A stretch of DNA of 64,000 bases, taken from NCBI GenBank assembly GCA_052148155.1, contig JBKQIY010000179.1, positions 1 to 64,000 of the forward strand, read 5' to 3'. The position numbers and the translations under genes were made by a program. The notes below the pieces were generated by a model. That model was given only the letters and a program-made list of their open reading frames with translations, was not told the origin of the DNA and did no database searches. Shown in pieces: positions 15,124 through 24,994 of the stretch. Within the stretch, counting starts at the first letter, position 1. Each line of letters starts with the position of its first letter. This DNA is from JBBQER01 sp052148155. GTDB taxonomy: Bacteria > Actinomycetota > Acidimicrobiia > IMCC26256 > PALSA-610.

Positions 15124-15554
15124 CGCGACGGGCCGCCTGTGCACTCAAAACGCCATGCCCTCAGTCCTGTGGGCGGGTGGAGCCAACCATGGAGGCGAAA
15201 TCTGCGTCATCGCGCAAGATCACAAACCTCGCGACAGCCTCGCCTCGTCGCTGCCGCGCAAAGACTGAGACGCGTTGGGTGGTGCCCGTCTCCGACGTTG
15301 CCATCGCAGCCGCGATCGTCGTAGCTTGAGCCCGACTGGTGAGGGTGGCCCTTGTAACGCAGAGGCATGTGGTCCCACAGGACGACTCGCTCGGCCGGCG
15401 TAGTGATCGCGGTCGTCTTCTGTTTTGCTGTCGCGGTGCCGGTCAGCGGCGCCAGCCGCTTGTCGTCGTCAAACGGTTCCGCGGTTGCCTCGCGAACAAG
15501 GTCCGCGAACCGGTTGACGGATATCCGCGCGGCGCTCGTCGCGAGTGAGGTTCG
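15124..15554. other. Region without a convincing gene
   Basis: An open frame from ATG 15367 has a signal-peptide-like start (MWSHRTTRSAGVVIAVVF) but soon becomes low-complexity and then antisense to the DUF1269 gene. It may be a 5' gene fragment. Nothing else is visible. Confidence 0.4.
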
Positions 15555-16070
15555 TCAGCTCTTCGATCCGCCCTCATGGGTGCCGAGCGCCTCCTTGAGA
15601 CTTTCGATAGTTGCTTCCGGTATCGGATGCCGGATCACGCTGGTCGGATGGTGCGGTTCGAAGGCTCGCGCCATCTGCTCAGTGTCACCGGTCGCGCCGA
15701 TCAGCACCAACGCCGACGTTCCAGGCGTCATCTCCGACTTGACCTGGTCGACGAGCTTGTCGTCGAGCCCCGATTTCTTCATCGCCTCTCCGATCAGCGC
15801 CCCTCCACCCAGCCCGGCCAACCACCCACCGAAGAACCACGCCGGCGGAAACCACCAGAACACGAGCAGGCCGGCAATACCGCCCCACATTGCGCCCTGC
15901 GCCATCGACCCGTGCGGCGTGTGCAGCGCGATCCGGCCCGACCTGTGTTTCTCGATCACGGCGATGTCATCGACCCAGGCGTAGTGCAGTTCCTCGAGGG
16001 CCTGCACCGACGCAAGAGCGCGCCGCGCACCATAGGGATCGTCGAACTTCAACAAGATCAGATCAGCCAT
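15555..16070 (-). CDS. DUF1269 family membrane-associated protein
   Basis: 171 residues. The start MADLILLKFDD and the central glycine-rich hydrophobic hairpin (GLLVFWWFPPAWFFGGWLAGLGGGALIGE in two parts around residues 68-98) followed by the TPGTSALVLIG block match DUF1269. Family members resemble general stress or envelope proteins of unknown mechanism. ATG 16070 has AAAGGA upstream. It is divergent from the flavin-binding gene at 16476, and a DosR-like box lies between them. Confidence 0.75.
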   Translation of the reverse strand: MADLILLKFDDPYGARRALASVQALEELHYAWVDDIAVIEKHRSGRIALHTPHGSMAQGAMWGGIAGLLVFWWFPPAWFFGGWLAGLGGGALIGEAMKKSGLDDKLVDQVKSEMTPGTSALVLIGATGDTEQMARAFEPHHPTSVIRHPIPEATIESLKEALGTHEGGSKS

Positions 16071-16449
16071 GACGTCCTTTCGCCCTCGCGCGTGTGCAAC
16101 GCGCTTGTCCATCGACGGTTGTGCTGGTTGACGAATTCGTTCGGATCGCCTTGCACCGCGCTCGATCGACACGGTCGACCATGATTATTCGCGTCGCGCA
16201 CGGGGGCAGAACGCGGGCCCACGTGCTCGCTCGTGGTGGAGCGCTCCGCGGTCGGCAGGTACTTCCCGCGGGGCCGTAGACCCTCAACTCGCGCGAGCGC
16301 TCCAGCCAACTCAGACTCCGTTCATCTAGCGCATTCATAACGCGCTACCGGGGTCCGGAGTAACGCCGACGGCTCCGCCGTACTCGAATCATATCGGGCC
16401 GAACCTCATCACGATCTTCGCGACACGACGTCGCACTTCGAAACAGGCC

Positions 16450-16463
16450 GGGACGTTTGGCCC
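16450..16463 (+). promoter_or_regulatory. DosR-like box
   Basis: GGGACGTTTGGCCC, close to the DosR palindrome type GGGAC-n4-GTCCC, lies 13 bases before the flavin-binding gene. Related boxes are at 28138, 32635 and 39185. Confidence 0.4.
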
Positions 16464-16475
16464 TAGGACACGGCG

Positions 16476-16922
16476 ATGGGCCGGCGTAACGTCGTCGCCA
16501 TGGCTGTCTACGACGTTCGTTCAGAGATGACTGCGGATCAAGTGGTCTCGCTCGATTCCGCGGACTGCTACTTGATGTTGCGCAGCCGAACACTCGGACG
16601 CATAGCACTGAACCTCGACGACGACCTCGTGATCCTGCCCGTGTACTACGCGGTCATGGACGACGACATCGTTTTTCGTACCGCTCCGGGCACCAAGCTG
16701 CATGCCGGGGAACTCAAGGCGAAGGTGGCCTTCGAGGTTGATAGCGTTTCGCCGGGCTGGAGCGTGCTCGTGCGGGGCCACATCGAGGAGCTGGCTGACG
16801 ACAACGCACAGGTACACGCGCGGACGTTGCTCGGGAGCGACTGGCCGGCCGGCGAGCGTGACCAACTGATGCGTATCCAGGCCGAACAAGTGACAGGCCG
16901 GCGGTTGCCTCCCGCCACCTAG
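16476..16922 (+). CDS. Pyridoxamine 5'-phosphate oxidase-like flavin-binding split-barrel protein
   Basis: 148 residues (140 if ATG 16500 is used). Typical pattern: a helix with LDSADCYLMLRSRTLGRIAL, strands around LVILPVYYAV and VFRTAPGTKLHAG, then SVSPGWSVLVRGHIEE and the final ITGRR-like VTGRRLPP. Proteins of this group bind FMN or F420 and are common in the mycobacterial DosR regulon. The substrate is unknown. AGGA lies before ATG 16476. It is one of five copies in the window (30492, 31052, 39235, 41180). Confidence 0.8.
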   Translation: MGRRNVVAMAVYDVRSEMTADQVVSLDSADCYLMLRSRTLGRIALNLDDDLVILPVYYAVMDDDIVFRTAPGTKLHAGELKAKVAFEVDSVSPGWSVLVRGHIEELADDNAQVHARTLLGSDWPAGERDQLMRIQAEQVTGRRLPPAT

Positions 16923-17464
16923 AGCGCTCACCAACGTCGGCGCCGACGGGACCTCAGACCGAATTTCGTGCGGTTCGAAGCTCGGTCCGACTCGTAGCCG
17001 GTGGTTGCGACGTAGAACCTTCGATACGCCGAAACACCGCAGCCGAGTGACGCCGGTTGCGTCAGACGCGGAGCGGCCCTTCGTGTTGCGGTCCGGTCGT
17101 GTTGGTACCGATCGGCGGTCCGAGCTCGATGCCGCCCGTGTTGATTGTGATCATGCGCCGCACCCGATGACCGCGAATCGGTCTGGATCGCGCTGGAGAC
17201 GCCGTTGGCGACGACGAAGCCAAGACCGCAGTGCGCGCGGCAGACGGCGGTATCACGTCGGGCGCTGAGAACGGTGCGCGCGAAGGACGAGCGCTGAGCG
17301 AACTCGCGGCGCCGCTGATGGTTCGCGGTCGCTGTGCGACGTTTGCTGTGTTGGCGGGAGGTGTCCGGGTGTCCTGTTGGTGGTCGGGTGTAGCGTTTGG
17401 GTGCTGCGATCACGCGAGTGAGCCCTGGACCCAGGCTTTTCCGCCCGAACCGAGGGCAGGCGAG
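16923..17464. other. Region without a recognised gene
   Basis: A minus-strand ORF (17062-17256) ending in a Gly/Thr/Pro-rich peptide is the only candidate and lacks a clear RBS. No RNA gene is seen. Confidence 0.35.
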
Positions 17465-17845
17465 ATGCTTGGAATCTGTAAGGCCATCGGTGACATCGAC
17501 GCCGCGACTAGCACGGCGTTCGGTGTTCTTCTCCGTGAGACCATCGATAACTCGGACGAACCGCTCGTCAGTGTCGATTGTTCTGGCGTGACGTTCATGG
17601 ACCCGGACGGATATCACGTACTGATCCACGCGACGCGATACGCCGCTCGGCGTGGCCACACGCTGGTGATCCGCAACATGTCACCGACGTGCGCGAAGCT
17701 CATCCGTCTCTCCGGCTGGGACCGCGAACTTCGCGTCGAATCTTCACGCCAGCGCACCGAGAACGTGAGCCGCGAAGTGTTGTTCGCGGCCGATCCGTGC
17801 ATGGACGGCGGCAACGATTGTCGGCCGGAGTCGGGTCGTGACTGA
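17465..17845 (+). CDS. STAS-domain protein (anti-sigma factor antagonist type)
   Basis: About 126 residues from ATG 17465. It has GDIDAATSTAFGVLL, then VSVDCSGVTFMDPDGYHVLI, then RNMSPTCAKLIRLSGWDREL. This is the STAS fold of SpoIIAA-like antagonists. At the usual phospho-site (D-S-S/T-G) it has DPDG, so Ser phosphorylation at that position is not possible and regulation must differ. The frame is open upstream and a GTG start could add residues needed for the first strand. Next to it are a small ORF overlapping by eight bases and two GAF-ANTAR genes, a stress-signalling neighbourhood. Confidence 0.65.
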   Translation: MLGICKAIGDIDAATSTAFGVLLRETIDNSDEPLVSVDCSGVTFMDPDGYHVLIHATRYAARRGHTLVIRNMSPTCAKLIRLSGWDRELRVESSRQRTENVSREVLFAADPCMDGGNDCRPESGRD

Positions 17846-18056
17846 CATCGACTTGTCTGGTCTCGAGGCAGTTCGCAGCGAAGTGCGGCTCGACGCCGGC
17901 GAGTTGGGCGAACGACCGCAGCGTGGCGAGTCGGCCATCAACTCGATGCGATCGTCGCTTGGCCACCTCGTGCTGTCCCTCATCGCTGCGTCGCTAACCT
18001 CGGACGACAACAATCGGACCCTCGCCGTGGACCCATTGCAGGCGCGGCGCTCGTGA
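17838..18056 (+). CDS. Small ORF overlapping the STAS gene, unknown function
   Basis: 72 residues from GTG 17838, with its start inside the STAS stop region (GTGACTGA). The sequence is acidic at first (LSGLEAVRSEVRLDAGEL) with a short hydrophobic patch (LGHLVLSLIAASL). No family recognised. The overlap favours translation, but the frame could be accidental. Confidence 0.35.
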   Translation: MTDIDLSGLEAVRSEVRLDAGELGERPQRGESAINSMRSSLGHLVLSLIAASLTSDDNNRTLAVDPLQARRS

Positions 18057-18212
18057 CTGTTCCCCTGGCCCGAGTTTGTGCGCGATCGAGCGACGCCGAG
18101 CGACGCCATGTAGGTCTTCGTTATGCCGTTCTGTCCGCGCGAGGGGTCGATCGAGTCCCCGTTTTCTCTTCGCACCTCATTGCCGGGCGCTGAAAGCTGC
18201 AGGTGCAGGTCG

Positions 18213-18920
18213 ATGGCTGTCAGGCTCGAGCCGGAACAGTTCGCGCAAGTTGTTGCCGCGCGGCACGAGCAGGATCGTGACCCGGCCAGCACGTTGTGCG
18301 TGGCGTGTGTCGAGGTTCTCGGCGTCGCCGGCGCCGGACTGGTGTTGATGTCAGGCGGACGGTCGCTGGACTTCATCGGCGTTTCCGATGCCGTGTCCGA
18401 GGCGGTCGAGCAAATGGAGTACACGCTGGGTGAAGGGCCATGCGTATCTGCCTTTCACACCAAGGTGCCAGTCTTCGACGCCGACCTCGCCGACGAACGC
18501 GGCGCGGCTGCCCGGTGGCCGGAGTTTCGCCGCGGCGCGCTGGCGGCCGGGGTACGTGCCGCGTTCGGGTTCCCGCTGCTCATCGAACATGTCTGTATCG
18601 GCGCGCTAAACCTGTACCACGACCAGCCCGGCGCACTCAGCGAAGACCAGGTCGCCGACGCGGTCGTGGTGGCGCGCTGCGCGAGTCGGTCCGTAATGGG
18701 CTGGCAGGCGGACGCCCCGGCCGGGACGGTTGCCTGGCAGCTCGAAGCGGCGCCGAGCCACCGGGTCGAGGTGCATCAAGCGACGGGCCGGATCTCGGTA
18801 CAGGTCGGTGTCTCGCTCGACGATGCGCTCGTCCTGTTGCGGGCGTACGCCTTCTCGCATGACCGCCCGATCGGCGACGTTGCTGCCGATATCGCCGCCG
18901 GCCGTCTCAGTCTCGCGTGA
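18213..18920 (+). CDS. GAF-ANTAR transcription antitermination regulator
   Basis: 235 residues from ATG 18213. An N-terminal GAF domain contains TLGEGPCVSAFHT, RWPEF, AAFGFPLL and GALNLYHDQPG. A C-terminal ANTAR domain, an RNA-binding three-helix unit, contains HRVEVHQATGRISVQVGVSLDDALVLL split by AYAFSHDRP. In actinobacteria such proteins sense small ligands or redox state through GAF and bind paired RNA hairpins through ANTAR. Here the usual IEQAKG is VHQATG, a diverged form. It is followed after about 50 bases by a second such gene. Confidence 0.8.
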   Translation: MAVRLEPEQFAQVVAARHEQDRDPASTLCVACVEVLGVAGAGLVLMSGGRSLDFIGVSDAVSEAVEQMEYTLGEGPCVSAFHTKVPVFDADLADERGAAARWPEFRRGALAAGVRAAFGFPLLIEHVCIGALNLYHDQPGALSEDQVADAVVVARCASRSVMGWQADAPAGTVAWQLEAAPSHRVEVHQATGRISVQVGVSLDDALVLLRAYAFSHDRPIGDVAADIAAGRLSLA

Positions 18921-18972
18921 TGCTTCAGCGAGATGTGCATACACTCGAATCGAGTGTCGAGAGGGGGCGCGG

Positions 18973-19713
18973 ATGTCTCGGGAACAAGACCTGCTCGCGG
19001 CGTTCGTAGAGTTTGCCGACACCTTCGTCGCCGAGTACGACGTCGTGGAGTTCCTCCATCGCCTCGCGGAACGTTGTGTCGAGCTCGTCACCGTGTCGGA
19101 AGCAGGCATCATGCTCGCCGACAGGGACGGCACGCTGCGCTACGTCGCGTCCTCGAGCGAACGGATGCGTCTTATCGAGTTGTTCGAGTTGCAACACGAC
19201 GAAGGCCCCTGCCTGGACGCATACCGGACGGGAGTCGCGGTGCACAGCGGCCTGACCGATGACACCGACGCGCGGTGGCCGCGCTTCGCAAACCACGCCC
19301 GCGACGCCGGCTTTCGATCGGTGTCCGCGTTGCCGATGCGGCTCCGCACCGACGTGATTGGTGCCCTCAACCTTTTCTCGACCATCGCCGAACTGCTCAG
19401 CCCTAACGACCAACAGGTCGCACAGGCGCTCGCCGACATTGCAACAATTGGCATCCTCCAAGAACGCGCCCTCCACGACGGACACATCGTTGTTACCCAG
19501 CTCCAGACCGCGCTCTCATCGCGCATCGTGATCGAACAAGCCAAAGGTATCGTCGCCCAAGCAGCACACGTCAGCGTCGACGACGCCTTCAAACTTCTGC
19601 GCGAGTACACCCGCAACCACAACCACCTACTCGGCCAGACCGCCCAAAAGGTCATCGACGGAACCCTCACCGCCGACGAACTCACAGCTCCGAACCGCAA
19701 ACAGCCCGCCTAA
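18973..19713 (+). CDS. GAF-ANTAR transcription antitermination regulator
   Basis: 246 residues. ATG 18973 follows GAGGGGG. GAF signs are LQHDEGPCLDAYRTG, DARWPRF, SALPMRL and VIGALNLFS. The ANTAR domain is canonical (IVIEQAKGIVAQAAHVSVDDAF, LLREYTRNHN). It has a better-preserved ANTAR helix than its neighbour at 18213, and a third member is at 43970. The target hairpins were not identified. Confidence 0.85.
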   Translation: MSREQDLLAAFVEFADTFVAEYDVVEFLHRLAERCVELVTVSEAGIMLADRDGTLRYVASSSERMRLIELFELQHDEGPCLDAYRTGVAVHSGLTDDTDARWPRFANHARDAGFRSVSALPMRLRTDVIGALNLFSTIAELLSPNDQQVAQALADIATIGILQERALHDGHIVVTQLQTALSSRIVIEQAKGIVAQAAHVSVDDAFKLLREYTRNHNHLLGQTAQKVIDGTLTADELTAPNRKQPA

Positions 19714-19742
19714 CGCACGGTCATCCCGCGGCCCTGCCGTGC

Positions 19743-19960
19743 TGCGCGACCTTTCGCTGGATGCACGACGGGCGCTGCGCCGAAGCTCGCTACAACCCCG
19801 CCGACTGGTTTCCGTCGAACAACCAAGACCCGTCGACTGCGAAGGCGTTCGGTCTGCGCGCTCGGCGTCGGTGCGGTACTCACGGCCCGTCTCGGCCAGA
19901 GGTTGTGGTCACCTGCCGAGACGTCGGGTCGTCGACGCGCACCAAACGTCGATATCTCTC
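19743..19960 (+). pseudogene. WhiB-like relic
   Basis: One frame reads WMHDGRCAEARYNPADWFPSN and then STAKAF, which matches the first half of a WhiB Fe-S protein (W, Cys, FFP, then AK-x-x-C). The expected second Cys and the CPV-x-x-x-C part are displaced into another frame (VCALG). The gene is therefore broken if it was WhiB. Weak evidence. Confidence 0.35.
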
Positions 19961-20549
19961 GGCGGGCGAGGCAGTTGCCGTTCCGCCAACCGACTACGCC
20001 GACAGCGAGACATTCGTGTGAACGGGGGAGTTATTCGCTTGGTTGATAGGCGGTCACACTTCCCGGCGGCGGCCACAACCCGCAGTTCGCCCGAGAAGCG
20101 ACGGAACGGTGGATGCCCGACGCGGAAATCGGCCACGTCTGGATGCGCGAACTCAGCGTTCGGCGTCGGTCGGCGGCCGGCTCCAAGCACGTGGCCCTAC
20201 GCAACGACGCGTTCCGGGCCTACGCCGACGACATGAAGGTGCCGGCCTTCTTGGCAGGGGTCACAGCTCTTGATGTTCGCAAGAAGCGAGCCGACGGCTG
20301 GAATTGGCAGCGAGTCGGTGTGGTGGCGTTGTCATCGGCGTCTGCTGGCCGACCAGCTCATACTGGTGCGAGACGTCAACGCTGGCCCCCTCATGCACAA
20401 CGGCCGTCACGCCACATGCCCGCCACGGGCGGGCGCGAGCTTGTTCGGGGATAGTCCGAGGGCCGCGCGGCCTCTGGGCGGACCGGCTGACGGGGTGCGT
20501 TCGAACGGTTTATCGGGCGTTGAGTGTGGGCGGTTAAGGGGTTCTTTGG
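19961..20549. other. Region without a recognised gene
   Basis: An ORF from 20113 (MPDAEIGHVWMREL) has no family features and no stable frame beyond about 60 codons. Perhaps further gene remains. Confidence 0.4.
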
Positions 20550-22898
20550 GTGGGTCGATGGTCTGGTGTGGTGTTCAGACGGATGCGTCGGTTCGTGTCG
20601 AGCGAGGCGAACGGGGTGCATTTCGCTGCCATGTTCTTCATGGGGCCGGTCGCTGCGGTCGCGATCTTGGGGTTGCGTGAAGTCCATCTGGTTGCTCGGT
20701 CTCCGATCTGGTTGATTCCGGTGATCTTGGTGGCCGGCCAGCTGCTCACCACGGCGTCCGGATTTTGGTGGGATGGGTCGCCGCAGAGTCGTGTTCGTTT
20801 GCATGCGCGGATCGGTTCGCAAGCCGCCCTGGTGACTGCGGTGATCTATGCGACGGGTTGGGGTCCGGCGCTCGCGATTGGATTGGTGCTGGTTGGTCAC
20901 GAGGCGTTGGTGATCACGGGTTCGTCGTCGCAGCGTGTGGTGCTGGGATGGAACTTGTCGTGCCTGGCGGCGGGGCAGGGACTGATCGCGTTGGGTTGGG
21001 CGCCCTCGTTGATCCCCGCGCCTGAGGTACATGGACTCGCGGTCTTGGTGGCGATCGGCATCACGTTCTCGTACCGGTCGTTGCATACAGCGTTGATCGA
21101 AAAGGAAGTCGCGGCCGCGCGGCACCGAGCGGTTGTCGAGAACGCAGCCGAAGGGATCTTGACGGTCGGTTTAGACGGAACGATCGGTTCGTTCAACGCG
21201 GCGGCGGAAGCGATGTTCGGCTGGACGGCGACCGAGGTCGTCGGTTTGCCGATCGCGACGCTTTTCCCGACCGCGCAAGCTGACGCGCTGGCGGCGTTCT
21301 CGGCCGGCGCGGGTGCGTTGGGTCGGTCCAACGCGCAGCGCCACGATGTCGAGACCGCGGGCGTTCGCCGCGACCGGACCGAGTTCCCGATGATGGTCTC
21401 CACGAGCGCGATCCGTGTCGAAGGCTCCGCGCCGATCATCTCGGCGATCGTTCGCGATCTCTCCGACCAAAAGCGTTTCGAAGCCCAACTGGCCCATCAG
21501 GCGATGCATGATCCGCTGACCGGTTTACCGAACCGGGCGATGTTGACCGACCGGCTCGACCGGGCGCTGGCCCGTGTGCGGCGTCAAGATCGGATGTGCG
21601 CCGTGTTGTACGTGGATCTGGACCGGTTCAAGGCGGTCAACGACACGCTCGGCCACGCGGTCGGCGACCAACTCCTGGTCGAAGCCGCCGCTCGGATCCA
21701 AGCCGCAGTGCGCGAGACCGACACCGTCGCGCGCTTGGGTGGCGACGAGTTCGTCGTGCTATGCGAAGACATCGAGGGCGTCCATTACGCGACCCACTTC
21801 GCGCAGCGCATCATCGCGGCCCTCCAGATCCCATTCCGTTTCGGTGACGACGATCCCCACGTCAGCGCAACCATCGGCATCGCGTTCTCGGTCGACGGCA
21901 CCGAGACCGCGGACGCCATACTGGCGAACGCTGATATCGCGATGTACCGAGCCAAGGACAACGGGCGAAGCTGCTATGAACTCTTCGACGAGGACATGCA
22001 GCAATGGGTCGCCGCCCAAGGCGCGCTCGAAACGGCGCTGCGTCAAGCTGTCCCCCGCGACGAGTTGCGGCTCTACTGCCAACCGATCATCGAAACCGAC
22101 ACCCGCAACGTCAGCGGGTTCGAAGCGCTCGTCCGATGGGAACGCCCCGGTTTTGGTCTCGTCGCACCCGGCAGTTTCATCCCCACAGCCGAAGAGACCG
22201 GCCTGATCGTCGACATCGGGAACTGGGTCCTCGACCGCGCCTGCCGCCACGCCGCCTCATGGGCGACACGCTGGCCCGGCTGGCGGCTTGGCATCTCCGT
22301 CAACGTCTCCAGTCGCCAACTCCTCACCGACGACATCCTCGAGGTCGTCACCGGCGTGCTCGCACGCACCGGTCTTGACCCAACGCTGCTCACCCTTGAG
22401 CTCACGGAAAGCATCCTCATCGACGACACCCTCACCGTTGAACCCCTGCTGCGCGAGCTCCGCGCTCTCGGCGTCAGCCTCGCACTCGACGACTTCGGCA
22501 CCGGCTACTCATCACTCACCTACCTTCGCGCGTTCCCGATCAACATCGTCAAGATCGACCAATCCTTCATACGTGCGATCGGGACAGAACAAGAAGACAC
22601 TGCAATCGTCGCCGCAGTTATCGCGCTCGGAAAAAATCTCGGGCTCAACGTCATCGCCGAAGGCATCGAAACCGAAGAACAACTTGCCGCACTCCGCCAG
22701 CTCGGCTGCCCCTACATGCAGGGATACCTTTTTTCCCACCCGACACCAATCGACCAAGTCGCCACCGTTCTCGAGCCAGCAACGCTTGGCCCCGCCGCCG
22801 ACGAAAGCACGCCGACCGCAAGCGCCGCACGGGCTTTCGACAATCACCGACGTGGCGCGGACCTGCGTACGGCCCACAACGCCGACATGCACAGCTGA
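20550..22898 (+). CDS. Membrane PAS-GGDEF-EAL cyclic-di-GMP enzyme
   Basis: 782 residues. About five hydrophobic segments fill residues 20-180, then a PAS domain (VVENAAEGILTVGLDG, GWTATEVVG, about 195-310). The GGDEF domain carries the intact catalytic LGGDEFVVL at about residue 396 (DPLTGLPNRAML at its start). The EAL domain carries intact GFEALVRW at about 523 plus LELTESIL, DDFGTGYSSL and KIDQSFI. Both synthesis and breakdown of c-di-GMP are possible. The net activity cannot be told. GTG 20550 is used because AAGGGG lies eight bases upstream. ATG 20583 is an alternative. Confidence 0.9.
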   Translation: MGRWSGVVFRRMRRFVSSEANGVHFAAMFFMGPVAAVAILGLREVHLVARSPIWLIPVILVAGQLLTTASGFWWDGSPQSRVRLHARIGSQAALVTAVIYATGWGPALAIGLVLVGHEALVITGSSSQRVVLGWNLSCLAAGQGLIALGWAPSLIPAPEVHGLAVLVAIGITFSYRSLHTALIEKEVAAARHRAVVENAAEGILTVGLDGTIGSFNAAAEAMFGWTATEVVGLPIATLFPTAQADALAAFSAGAGALGRSNAQRHDVETAGVRRDRTEFPMMVSTSAIRVEGSAPIISAIVRDLSDQKRFEAQLAHQAMHDPLTGLPNRAMLTDRLDRALARVRRQDRMCAVLYVDLDRFKAVNDTLGHAVGDQLLVEAAARIQAAVRETDTVARLGGDEFVVLCEDIEGVHYATHFAQRIIAALQIPFRFGDDDPHVSATIGIAFSVDGTETADAILANADIAMYRAKDNGRSCYELFDEDMQQWVAAQGALETALRQAVPRDELRLYCQPIIETDTRNVSGFEALVRWERPGFGLVAPGSFIPTAEETGLIVDIGNWVLDRACRHAASWATRWPGWRLGISVNVSSRQLLTDDILEVVTGVLARTGLDPTLLTLELTESILIDDTLTVEPLLRELRALGVSLALDDFGTGYSSLTYLRAFPINIVKIDQSFIRAIGTEQEDTAIVAAVIALGKNLGLNVIAEGIETEEQLAALRQLGCPYMQGYLFSHPTPIDQVATVLEPATLGPAADESTPTASAARAFDNHRRGADLRTAHNADMHS

Positions 22899-23366
22899 GC
22901 CGAAAGGTTTCCAAACCGTGAGCCGCGAACATCCGGCGAATCGAGTCGCCGAACCGGGCGCGACAACGATTTCGACCGTCATAGAACCGTCGGTGTCGCG
23001 GTCTACATCTTCGCCGAGCTTGCCGCAACCAAGACCGGCCGGCCACACATGGATATGGAGTCGCCAGATGACTGCGAAGACGACGTACGGGCCCGCTGAT
23101 GGCCTGTCGCCGTCGGTGTTGGTGGGCGAGGCCAGGCTGCTAGATCAGTGGCGACGGTGGTGGCGCAGCATGCTGGAGCGTGGGTTGGCGCGATGGGACC
23201 TGACGCGTTGTACGTGTCGTTGGCGACCGACTCGCCGTCTGAAAGTGACCATGTGCCCAAGCGTCGGCGGATCCTCGAACGTGTGGGTGTCGGCGGATGA
23301 TCCCCTGCTTATGGCCGCCGCGTGCAACTGGTCGCAGGTTGAGGGCATGGCATCGTCTGGCAGAAC
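22899..23366. other. Region without a recognised gene
   Basis: A frame from 23068 (MTAKTTYGPADGLSP) is open to about 23370 but turns Trp/Arg-rich without family signs. Confidence 0.35.
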
Positions 23367-23821
23367 GTGAATCTTGAAGACGCGAGGTGCGTCGCTCGCA
23401 AGTTCTCCGCTTTGGGGCGACACGCATCGGAGGAGATGGAGTCCACGTCGCGTCTGGCCGCGGTTGTCGAGTCATCCGCTGACGCGATGATCGGCAAGAC
23501 ACTCGACGGCGTGATCACGAGTTGGAACCCGGGCGCGGAGCGAATGTACGGCTTCGCGGCCGCCGAAATCGTCGGACGCAACATCTCGGTGCTCATCCCG
23601 TTGGAGCGGACCGACGAGTTACCGGCGATATTGCGGCGTGTCGCGAGCGGAGAACGGGTTGAGCATTACGAAGCCGAGCGCGTCCGCAAGAACGGCGTCG
23701 TCTTCGACGTGTCGGTGTCGATCTCACCGATCCGCGACCGAACTGGCGCGATCGTCGGCGCTTCCACGGTCACGCGAGACATCACCGACCGCAAGCGAGC
23801 CGAGGCCGACCGTCGCGACTT
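23367..23821 (+). pseudogene. PAS-domain sensor, truncated after the PAS domain
   Basis: From GTG 23367 (or ATG 23436) a complete PAS domain is visible: VVESSADAMIGKTLDG, ITSWNPGAERMYGF, IVGRNISVLIP, and PIRDRTGAIVGASTVTRDITDRKRAE in two parts. Just where a GGDEF or kinase domain should follow, the sequence changes at about 23820 to the reverse complement of a GGDEF coding region, and the frame ends at 23960 in antisense sequence. The output domain is lost. Confidence 0.7.
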
Positions 23822-24994
23822 AGTTAAACCCGTCGAGGTCCAAGACCAGCAGTGCTGCCTCGCACGTGTCGCGGCGAGCCATGGCATGGCCGATACGGTC
23901 GCGGAGCAACGCTTGGTTCGCGAGCCCGGTCAACGAGTCGTGAAAGGCACGGTGGCGTAGCTCTTCTTCGAGGCGGTGCCGTTCGGTGACGTCACGCATG
24001 TTCAAGACCACGGCGGTGACTTCTGGTAGTTCCAGCAGGTTGGTTATCGATACGTCGATGTGACGCCACGCGCCGACACCGTCACGGCAGCGCCACTCGG
24101 TGGGGCCCGCCGACCCGGTCGACAACATCAGCGCGAACTCGGCGTTGGCGGCAACGATCTCGTCAGGATGTACGAGATCCGTGACCCGACGGCCGAGCTG
24201 CCCGTGTGCGGGGACGCCGAGTACGTGACTGACCGAATCGCTCATCTCTTGGATGATGCCGTCGCGATCGGTGACGACGATGATGACGTCGTCGCCGTTG
24301 TTGACCAACGCCCGGAATCGGCGTTCACTCGCTCCCACAACCTGGACCCGCTCGGCTAACGCCGCCGCACGGACCAGGCGACGGCGACTCCGCCACGCGA
24401 TCAACGCGATCAATCCGCCAGCGCTCAACAACACCAACGCCGAACCGTCCCGCAACCACGTCAACGCGGACGTTGCCTCGGCGCTCGAGTTGGCGCGGAC
24501 GCCCGCGCCAACTCAGTTTTCAATGCCGCGAATGCCGGATCTACCCGCGCGTCATCCAAGCGGTCGGCCGCTTTGAGCTGACCTTTCTGCAGCATGACGA
24601 GCTCGACCCCGAGCGCGTCGCGGTACACGTGAAAGGCTGGCACCACCCGCCGGACTACGACCCCATCGACAGACAGGTGAGCCAAGAGTCCGTCCGCGGT
24701 CGCGACATCCGAAAGGATCTCAGCGTCGAGCCCAGACGGCATCGGTCCTGCCGCGGGCACGTCCGATTCGGTGGCGTCGAGCGTCTGGACCGCCGTCTCG
24801 AGACGAACCGCTGTTAACGCGATGTCATGATGGCTTTGCGCCCGGGCCGAAAACCCGAATAACAGCCAACCTGCCAACACCACCACCATCACGACCGGCG
24901 CATTCGCTGCGCTGACCCGCAACACCCGTCTCGACCAACGCACTGTTCGGTTCTGCGGTGCCGACGGCCCCACCGACACCAGGTGATCGTTCAC
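23820..24994 (-). pseudogene. Membrane PAS-GGDEF sensor, frameshifted and truncated
   Basis: The N-terminal part (from GTG about 24994) has a helix (APVVMVVVLAGWLLFGF) and a periplasmic section. Near 24500 the frame must change to continue into the second helix (ALVLLSAGGLIALIAW) and the PAS domain (FRALVNNGDDVIIVVTDRDG). The GGDEF domain begins normally (FHDSLTGLANQALL) but ends at LVLDLDGFN and a stop, where DGFK-x-x-ND is expected. The catalytic GGDEF motif is missing. It meets the truncated PAS gene tail to tail at 23820, so one rearrangement probably cut both. Confidence 0.75.

Noticed and set aside
15367..15984. Plus-strand ORF with a signal-like start
   Set aside because: Most of it is antisense to the DUF1269 gene and low-complexity. 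Only a possible 5' fragment.
16928..17659. Minus-strand ORF of 243 codons
   Set aside because: Overlaps the STAS gene antisense. No RBS or domain, although its frame contains short hydrophobic bits.
17744..18424. 226-codon minus-strand ORF
   Set aside because: Shadow of the STAS, small ORF and GAF genes. Ser/Arg-rich, no RBS.
23068..23370. Open frame MTAKTTYGPADG
   Set aside because: No domain, skewed composition, no conserved neighbour. Probably non-coding or remains.
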